A DNA stretch of 64,000 nt, taken from the NCBI RefSeq assembly GCF_012034335.1, contig NZ_JAATHJ010000005.1:62001-126000 (forward strand). The letters run 5' to 3'. Each line of letters starts with the position of its first letter. The first letter of the stretch is position 1. Below the pieces are notes generated by a model. It had not been told where the DNA came from. It made no database searches and saw nothing but the letters and a program-made list of their open reading frames with translations. The DNA comes from Alkalicoccus luteus (GTDB lineage Bacteria; Bacillota; Bacilli; Bacillales; Salisediminibacteriaceae). The translations under genes were made by a program, and so were the position numbers. Positions 58,426-64,000 of this stretch are shown here, in pieces.

Positions 58426-60021
58426 ATGGGAACACTTTGGTTTGGCGGAACAATCATACCGATGACAGAGGAAGAGCGCAGGGAAGAGGCAGTTTTTACA
58501 AAAGACGGTTTTGTTGTGGCGCTGGGCTCTGAACAAGCACTTCGTTCAGAATTTGCATCATCCATCGACCGGGAAGTCGATCTGCGCGGGGGTGCGCTTT
58601 ATCCAGGTTTTATCGACAGTCACCTGCACATGATCGGACACGGAGAAAAATTGCTGAAGCTCGACGTTTCATCTGTTACGAGCCTTGATCAGCTGAAAAG
58701 GCTGCTCGAGCAGCAGGCATCAGCAGTTCCTGAAGGAGAATGGGTGCTGGCAGAAGGCTTTAACGAAAATCTGTATGAAAACCGGACAGTTCCGGACAGG
58801 CTGTTTCTGGACGACATATCTGTTACAAAACCGATTATGATTACGCGGGTATGCAGACATGCGATGGTGGTGAATACGGCTGCTCTGCAGCTTGCTGGTA
58901 TTTCCAGAGGAACAGAGTCTCCGTCCGGAGGCAGAATTGAACGGTGGGAAGACGGAGAGCCGACTGGTTATCTGCACGATCAGGCGCAGGAGCTGATCAA
59001 GCCTTATCTGCCGAAGATCGACCGGGACTATGTGAAACGGGCGTTGGAAACATCGCTCGCCGATTTGTATCAGCATGGGTTTACAGGCGGGCATACAGAG
59101 GATTTGTTTTATTACAATAAACCGGAGGAAACAGCTTCTGTTTTTCGGGAAGTCATTGGCTCTCACCGAAAATTCCGCACGAATCTGCTGGTACATCATG
59201 AGGCTGCTGACGTGATTGATACGTTTCCGGATTCGGAATTTCTCAAGCCAGGCTCTGTAAAGCTGTTTGCTGATGGTGCGCTCGGAGGGAGAACGGCGCT
59301 GTTAAAGGCTCCCTATTCTGATGCGGATACGACCGGAGTGGCGATACATACACCGCAGCAGCTGGAGTCAATTGTGAAAAAGGCGAGAGCCATTCAAATG
59401 CCGGTGGCAGTGCATACGATCGGCGATGAGGCATTGGAGATGGCGGTGACGGCAATTGAAAACCAGCCTCCGCCACCGGGGAAACGGGATCGGCTGATTC
59501 ATCTGCAGGTAACGACACCCGAACTCCGCAGCCGTCTGAAAAAGCTCGATGTCGTACTTGATATCCAGCCGCGCTTCACGGCGTCTGATTTTCCGTGGGT
59601 CATGGATCGTCTCGGACAGGATCGGCTGCCGGACTCCTTTGCGTGGAAAACACTGCTGGAGGACGGGCTGGTTTGTGCCGGAGGATCGGACGCTCCGATT
59701 GAACCGGTCGATCCACTGCTCGGCATTCATGCAGCTGTCACGCGCCGTCGTCCGGAAGAAGACCATGACGGCTGGCTCCCTGATCAGAAGCTGACGCTTT
59801 TTGAGGCGCTGCGTCTGTTCACCTCGGGAAGTGCTGCTGCAGTCTGTGAAGAAGATGTGGCAGGGATCGTGGAGCCGGGGTACCGGGCTGATTTTACTGT
59901 CCTCAGCAGGGATTTGTCTCTGCTGGAGCCGAATGAGTGGCTGCACGCTGAGACAGTGATGACAGTCGTGGATGATACGATCGTCTATCATCGTAATCAG
60001 GAGCTCGTCGAACAACGATAA
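58426..60021 (+). CDS. ytcJ: Amidohydrolase family protein (YtcJ-like)
   Basis: 531 residues, TIM-barrel metal hydrolase of the YtcJ/exoenzyme regulatory (AepA) type: LYPGFIDSHLHMIGHGEKLL (metal His pair), FADGALGGRTALLKAPYS, AVHTIGDEALEMAVTAIE (metal His), LVCAGGSDAPIEPVDPLLGIHAAVTRR (metal Asp) and C-terminal GSAAAVCEEDVAGIVEPGYRADFTVLS. Substrate unknown. AAAGGAGG precedes ATG 58426; the longer frame has no support. Confidence 0.92.
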   Translation: MGTLWFGGTIIPMTEEERREEAVFTKDGFVVALGSEQALRSEFASSIDREVDLRGGALYPGFIDSHLHMIGHGEKLLKLDVSSVTSLDQLKRLLEQQASAVPEGEWVLAEGFNENLYENRTVPDRLFLDDISVTKPIMITRVCRHAMVVNTAALQLAGISRGTESPSGGRIERWEDGEPTGYLHDQAQELIKPYLPKIDRDYVKRALETSLADLYQHGFTGGHTEDLFYYNKPEETASVFREVIGSHRKFRTNLLVHHEAADVIDTFPDSEFLKPGSVKLFADGALGGRTALLKAPYSDADTTGVAIHTPQQLESIVKKARAIQMPVAVHTIGDEALEMAVTAIENQPPPPGKRDRLIHLQVTTPELRSRLKKLDVVLDIQPRFTASDFPWVMDRLGQDRLPDSFAWKTLLEDGLVCAGGSDAPIEPVDPLLGIHAAVTRRRPEEDHDGWLPDQKLTLFEALRLFTSGSAAAVCEEDVAGIVEPGYRADFTVLSRDLSLLEPNEWLHAETVMTVVDDTIVYHRNQELVEQR

Positions 60022-60022
60022 C

Positions 60023-60049
60023 CCCGCATCTGCAAAGCAGAGCGGGGCC
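60023..60049. other. Hairpin between ytcJ and NAD kinase genes
   Basis: CCCCGC-TCTGC pairs with GCAGA-GCGGGG around AAA. Strong stem between convergent genes, but without a T-run on either strand. Confidence 0.55.
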
Positions 60050-60059
60050 GGAAGCCAGC

Positions 60060-60857
60060 TTAAAGAAAGCTGCGCTTTACTTTATGGTAGAAGAGATTGT
60101 CTTTCATACGAAGCGTTTTGACGACTCGGTCGGATACCTTTACGTGCAGCTCATGACTGTGCCGGATGCCCATCGCTTCATTGTCGATGCCGACGATCGG
60201 ATGGTCGTTGCCATCCTGCACAATTTTAAGCGTAAGCTCTCGTTCTTTCCCCATCACGAGCGGAGAACCAAGCGTACGGTAGCGGTTGTTGTTGACGGAA
60301 GCCATTTCCGTCAGCTGCATGGAAGGAAGCTTAGGGTCTACGATAGCGCCCCCGAGTGATTTGTTGTATGCAGTGCTTCCCGTAGGCGTGGAGACGAGAA
60401 GCCCGTCGCCGCGGAAGGTTTCAAAGTAAAGACCGTCCACATAAACATCAATGACAAACGTCTTAATAATGTTCGAGCGGATGGACAATTCGTTCAGGCA
60501 GTGAAACTTTTGCCCGTCGTCAGTCGTAACTTCCAGTGTCGGGTAGCGCAGTACTTCCACCATGTCAGACTGCATCGCAAGTTCGATGCGGTCCGGATCG
60601 TGAATACTGAAGTCGGTATAAAAGCCGAACTCTCCGTCATTGACGCCGATATAAAGCGCGTCTTCCCGGAAGCCGGTCTTTTGAAGCGCCTGCAGAAATG
60701 TTCCGTCACCGCCGAAGCTTGCAATGATGTTGGCATCTTTCGGGTGATCGACAAGCTTGAACCCGTATTTCCGGCCAAGTTCGCGGAACTCAAGTATTTT
60801 TTGTTCGATTTCTTCTGTTTTTTTGGAAAACAGATAGACATTTTTGCGGTCTGTCAT
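60060..60857 (-). CDS. nadF: NAD kinase
   Basis: ATP-dependent conversion of NAD to NADP. 265 residues: ASFGGDGTFLQAL (GGDGT motif, about residue 48), LNELSIRS (NE motif), GDGLLVSTPTGSTAYNKSLGGAIVDP. In B. subtilis the YtdI paralogue (second NAD kinase) occupies this place, so this is likely that form. ATG 60857 is chosen for AAAGGGTGG upstream. Confidence 0.93.
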   Translation of the reverse strand: MTDRKNVYLFSKKTEEIEQKILEFRELGRKYGFKLVDHPKDANIIASFGGDGTFLQALQKTGFREDALYIGVNDGEFGFYTDFSIHDPDRIELAMQSDMVEVLRYPTLEVTTDDGQKFHCLNELSIRSNIIKTFVIDVYVDGLYFETFRGDGLLVSTPTGSTAYNKSLGGAIVDPKLPSMQLTEMASVNNNRYRTLGSPLVMGKERELTLKIVQDGNDHPIVGIDNEAMGIRHSHELHVKVSDRVVKTLRMKDNLFYHKVKRSFL

Positions 60858-60968
60858 AGCGTAAGCCACCCTTTCTGATTCCAATCAGGATACGTACATG
60901 TTTATTCTACCAAAACAGACAGAACCGCGCAGTAAGGAAGAAAAACAACAATAGAGGAGGAGTACATA

Positions 60969-61958
60969 ATGAATGCAAAACGCTGGATTGCACTCGTAGC
61001 TGTATTAGCGATTATTGCGGTATCAGGGGCGGTCAGTCTCGTTACCTCACCTGCTGATACAGATGATTTTGCAGGAGGATTTCCCGGTTTTTCCGAAGAA
61101 CCGGTTCAGGAACGGCTCGTAGAACAAGGAACAGATGAAGGGAAAATTGCGGTTATCCGTCTTGAAGGCATAATCCAGGCCGGGGGAGATGCCCTTTTCG
61201 GTGGCGGATATAACCATCAGCTTCTGCTCGATCAGCTTGACCATGCAGCACGTGATGCGTCGGTTGATGGTATTGTGCTGCGTGTAGACACACCCGGGGG
61301 AGGCGTCGTGGAAAGCGATGAAATTCACGACAAAATCGTAGAAGTACGTGATGAATACGCGAAGGATGTTTACGTCTCAATGGGCGGACAGGCTGCAAGT
61401 GGCGGCTACTATGTAGCTGCGCCCGCAAACCGCATTTATGCGAACGGACAGACCATTACGGGCTCACTGGGAGTTATCATGCAGTCGATTAATTTTGCGG
61501 AGCTCGCAGATGAGCTCGGTATCAGTGACCAGACGATTAAAAGCGGGGAGTTTAAAGATATTATGTCGGCTACTCGTGAGATGACCGACGAGGACGAAGA
61601 AATTCTTCAGTCGATCGTGGACGATGCGTACGAGCAATTTCTGGGAGTGATTGAAGACGGCCGCGATTTGAGTCGCTCAGAAGTTGAGGAGCTCGCTGAC
61701 GGACGTATTTTTACAGGCAATCAGGCTGTTGAGAACGGGCTGATTGACGATCTCGGAAACCTGGAAGACGTGATTGAGGACATGAAAGCAGATATCGGCC
61801 GTGACACGGATGTTGTCGAATACGAGCAAGGATTCGGATTTGGCTCCTTTTTCGGCTTAACGATGGACCAGCTGTTTGAACAGCGCCAGCTGAATCAGCT
61901 GACGGAATGGCTGCAGCAAAATCAGGGCGGCAGACTCCTGTATCTCTATACGAATTGA
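60969..61958 (+). CDS. sppA: Signal peptide peptidase SppA
   Basis: Membrane serine-lysine protease that degrades leftover signal peptides. 329 residues: N-terminal helix (WIALVAVLAIIAVSGAVSLV), S49 core with LRVDTPGGGVVESDEIHDKI, nucleophile Ser in GGQAASGGYYVAAPANRIYANGQTITGSLGVI (about residue 145) and the Lys region TIKSGEFKDIMS (about 197). Acidic ectodomain. AGAGGAGG precedes the ATG. yteJ follows 11 bp later. Confidence 0.95.
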   Translation: MNAKRWIALVAVLAIIAVSGAVSLVTSPADTDDFAGGFPGFSEEPVQERLVEQGTDEGKIAVIRLEGIIQAGGDALFGGGYNHQLLLDQLDHAARDASVDGIVLRVDTPGGGVVESDEIHDKIVEVRDEYAKDVYVSMGGQAASGGYYVAAPANRIYANGQTITGSLGVIMQSINFAELADELGISDQTIKSGEFKDIMSATREMTDEDEEILQSIVDDAYEQFLGVIEDGRDLSRSEVEELADGRIFTGNQAVENGLIDDLGNLEDVIEDMKADIGRDTDVVEYEQGFGFGSFFGLTMDQLFEQRQLNQLTEWLQQNQGGRLLYLYTN

Positions 61959-61969
61959 GGTGAGCAATC

Positions 61970-62542
61970 ATGAATGAAAGTGTGGAATCAACAGAAGCAA
62001 TCGAAACGGAACGAATAAAAGAAACTAGCGAAGCGCCGGCCGCTCAAGCTGTAGACTATATGCAGGCAGGCTTCTGGATCCGCTTATGGGCGTACACCGT
62101 TGATATTATCGTAACGTTTTCTGCAGGTGCAGCTGTCACGGGACTATATATGGCAGTAACAGGAACCGATTTGACGATTCTTACGTTCAGCGTAAGCGGC
62201 ATTCTGTCCGGAATGGTCACGTTTTTATATTTCATCCTGCTTACCAAGTATTTCGGGAGGACGCTCGGCAAGCAGCTGTTCGGTCTGCGGGTCGTATCCT
62301 ACAGGAAGGAAGAAATGTCCTGGATGGATGTGTTATTCCGGGAATTTGTCGGCCGGTTTCTGCACCGGTTTCTCGTTGTCACGAATGCACTGTACCTTGT
62401 CGTTGCGTTTCATCCGAAAAAACGAGGAATCCATGATTTTCTCGGAGATACGGTTGTGGTGATGGAAAAACGAGCCATGGTAACGGTGCCGGAACGTGCT
62501 GAAAAAGAACCGCAGCAATTGGAAAGTTCACCAAGCGTATGA
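61970..62542 (+). CDS. yteJ: RDD-family membrane protein (YteJ)
   Basis: 190 residues with the RDD layout: AGFWIRLWAYTVDIIVTFSAGAAVTGLY (Arg and Asp in the first helix), a second helix (VSGILSGMVTFLYFILLTKYFGRTLGKQLFGLRVVS) and a third (FLHRFLVVTNALYLVVAFHPKKRGIHDFLGDTVVV). Cotranscribed with sppA, probably modulating it; function otherwise unknown. Confidence 0.9.
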   Translation: MNESVESTEAIETERIKETSEAPAAQAVDYMQAGFWIRLWAYTVDIIVTFSAGAAVTGLYMAVTGTDLTILTFSVSGILSGMVTFLYFILLTKYFGRTLGKQLFGLRVVSYRKEEMSWMDVLFREFVGRFLHRFLVVTNALYLVVAFHPKKRGIHDFLGDTVVVMEKRAMVTVPERAEKEPQQLESSPSV

Positions 62543-62585
62543 TAGAGTAGGATCGTAAACGAATGAAATGAAAGGGTGGATAACG

Positions 62586-63077
62586 ATGGGAATTACGTTC
62601 AAGGATAAGCCTGTTACACTCAGCGGAGAACAGCCGCAGACGGGGGAGAAAGCTCCTTCATTTACCGTGCTTGGAACCGATTTATCTGAGGTGACATTCG
62701 AAGCAGGAACGAAAACGCTCATCAGTGTTGTTCCGTCCATTGATACGAGTACGTGCGATAAGCAGACCCGAACATTCAATGAAGAAGCGGCTGCAGTCGA
62801 TAACGCAGAAATCTGGACGATCAGCGCGGACCTGCCATTTGCTCAGCGCCGGTGGTGCGCAAATGCCGGGCTCGAGGGGGCTCACATTTATTCTGACCAC
62901 AAAACGCTTGATTTCGGAATGGCCTACGGCCTGGTAATCGAAGAGCTTCGGCTCCTGTCACGAGCAGTATTTGTCGTCGATAGCTCCGGAACGATTGTTT
63001 ACAGTGAAGTTGTCGGAGAAGTAAGCGGTCACCCGGATTATGAAAAAGCAGTTGAAGCATTGAAGCAAGCTGAATAA
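62586..63077 (+). CDS. tpx: Thiol peroxidase Tpx
   Basis: Atypical 2-Cys peroxiredoxin that reduces peroxides using thioredoxin. 163 residues: KAPSFTVLGTDLSEVTF, peroxidatic Cys in SVVPSIDTSTCDKQTRTFNEEA (about residue 59), resolving Cys in FAQRRWCANAGLEGAHIYSDH (about 93). ATG 62586 after AAAGGGTGG. It lies directly after yteJ, whereas ytfI/ytfJ separate them in B. subtilis. Confidence 0.95.
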   Translation: MGITFKDKPVTLSGEQPQTGEKAPSFTVLGTDLSEVTFEAGTKTLISVVPSIDTSTCDKQTRTFNEEAAAVDNAEIWTISADLPFAQRRWCANAGLEGAHIYSDHKTLDFGMAYGLVIEELRLLSRAVFVVDSSGTIVYSEVVGEVSGHPDYEKAVEALKQAE

Positions 63078-63110
63078 GGCCCTGAGCCTCAGCGAACAGG
63101 ATACAGTGGG

Positions 63111-63153
63111 AACGGAGCTGACCGGTGATTGCCGGGTCAGCTCCGTTCTGTTA
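63111..63153 (+). terminator. Stem-loop after tpx
   Basis: AACGGAGCTGACC pairs with GGGTCAGCTCCGTT, followed by CTGTT, a poor T-tract. Possible terminator. Confidence 0.6.
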
Positions 63154-63217
63154 CGTCGTATTCTGTCCGAAACTGAACGCTGCCGGAATAGCAGCATGTT
63201 GAAAGAAGGCGTTTTAG

Positions 63218-64000
63218 GTGAGATGGATACACCCATACTTATACATGATTTATACTCCGGTGATCGCGCTGTATCTGCTTGTGGTTTTTACCGGAAATCC
63301 GCTGCTGGACTGGCTGCTGGCACCCGCCGCGGTAATTCTGCTGCTCTTATCTTATCCAGGAGCGCCGCGCCTGTTCAAAGTTCTCGGTGCCGGATTTATG
63401 GGAGCGGGAGCTTTTTTTCACTGGTACGCCGGCGGCTCGCTGTCAGAAGTTCCGTTTCTTCTGACTGATAACTATGGGCTGCTCGCGCTCCTCCTTATGC
63501 TTCCGTGGATGAAAAGCGTCGTGGAGAGCGGAAAGTTTGACCGGAAAATTGCTGAACTGCTTCGTGTGAATGCTGACAGTCTCGGCAATTTGTATCCTCG
63601 AAGCTTATTTACATCGGTTATTTTGACGGCCTTTTTAAACCTTTCTGCTGCCCCGATTTCACAGGGCGTGCTGCGAAAGAATCTAGCTTCTTTGCCGATG
63701 CGGCTTCGGAACACGTTTATCAGCAGAGCAACGCTGCGGGGAAATGCGCTCGCTCTTATTTGGAGTCCGCTTGAAGTTCTGATCGCACTAACGATATTTA
63801 TTACCGGCACTGCGTATCTGGAGCTTTTGCCGTGGCTTTTACTGATTGCGCTGCTCATGTTTTGCGGGGATGCGTTGTGGAACTATTTTCGCTACCGAAA
63901 GGAGCCGCTCGATCAGGAGGGAATGGTGTCGCTTGACTGGAGCGGCTGGAAACGGCTTGTTGGCAGCATGGCCCACTTATTCGCCGCGCTCAGCGTTTTT
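63218..64000 (+). CDS. Unidentified polytopic membrane protein, 3' end cut by window
   Basis: The frame is open to the last base. From GTG 63218 (MRWIHPYLYMIYTPVIALYLL) or ATG 63245 it reads more than 250 residues with about six hydrophobic segments (VIALYLLVVFTG, LLAPAAVILLLLSY, YGLLALLLMLPWM, LEVLIALTIFITG, LLPWLLLIALLMFCG, and a further helix starting at the window end). A loop RNTFISRATLRGNALALIWSPLEV, with charged and polar residues before a helix, suggests a transporter-like protein. I cannot assign a family. AAGAAGG lies upstream of the GTG. Confidence 0.65.
   Translation, partial: MRWIHPYLYMIYTPVIALYLLVVFTGNPLLDWLLAPAAVILLLLSYPGAPRLFKVLGAGFMGAGAFFHWYAGGSLSEVPFLLTDNYGLLALLLMLPWMKSVVESGKFDRKIAELLRVNADSLGNLYPRSLFTSVILTAFLNLSAAPISQGVLRKNLASLPMRLRNTFISRATLRGNALALIWSPLEVLIALTIFITGTAYLELLPWLLLIALLMFCGDALWNYFRYRKEPLDQEGMVSLDWSGWKRLVGSMAHLFAALSVF

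Overview
The window is a chromosomal stretch of a low-GC Gram-positive bacterium of the Bacillaceae. Gene order follows the yt* region of Bacillus subtilis (ytzE, ytlPQ, ytmP-trmB-ytnP, ytoP-ytoQ-ytpPQ-sftA-murC-ytxGHJ-aroA-ccpA-motPS-acuABC-tyrS-rpsD-ytsP-hisJ-ezrA-iscS-thiI-ytcJ-nadF-sppA-yteJ-tpx). Acidic secreted domains, Na+-type flagellar stators (MotPS) and a base composition near 50 percent GC by eye suggest a halophilic or haloalkaliphilic member, for example an Alkalicoccus relative. That placement is inference.

Layout: 1-6.8 kb carries the end of a RodA/FtsW-type gene, an RsuA-family pseudouridine synthase, small regulators, an MFS transporter, a cysteine synthase and the thpR-ytlQ pair. 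6.8-17.5 kb is a glycogen locus: glgB-C-D-A-P on the minus strand, divergent from a type I pullulanase. 17.5-34.2 kb holds translation, peptidase and cell-division genes (ytmP, trmB, ytnP, ytoP, ytoQ, ytpPQ, sftA, pncB, murC, ampS). 34.2-44 kb holds ytxGHJ, the chorismate mutase-DAHP synthase fusion, ccpA, motPS, mtnN and acuABC. A strong cre match sits upstream of acuA, so the CcpA encoded 6 kb away probably controls it. 44-64 kb holds a class A penicillin-binding protein with a very long Asn-rich tail, tyrS with a complete T-box leader, rpsD with its leader, ytsP, hisJ, ezrA, iscS-thiI, ytcJ, NAD kinase, sppA-yteJ, tpx and a membrane protein cut by the window end.

The most unusual content is a family of five repeated non-coding elements (four of about 515-744 bp, one truncated). 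They have 17-bp imperfect terminal inverted repeats (AGGCTGTTGATAAAGTC-like) and no transposase. Each complete copy lies between convergent genes and is inserted exactly at a Rho-independent terminator, with the whole 32-34 nt hairpin duplicated on both sides. The gene-proximal hairpin has lost its T-tract and the distal one keeps it, so transcripts of ytnP, murC, mtnN and tyrS should read into the element before terminating. Internal hairpins show paired changes between copies, which points to conserved secondary structure. Two copies carry a 96-bp tandem module that has contracted to one hybrid unit in a third. They look like terminator-targeting, non-autonomous mobile elements, possibly making a structured RNA.

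No tRNA, rRNA, CRISPR array or complete insertion sequence was seen. Start codons were set mainly by Shine-Dalgarno position, and several differ from the longest reading frame.
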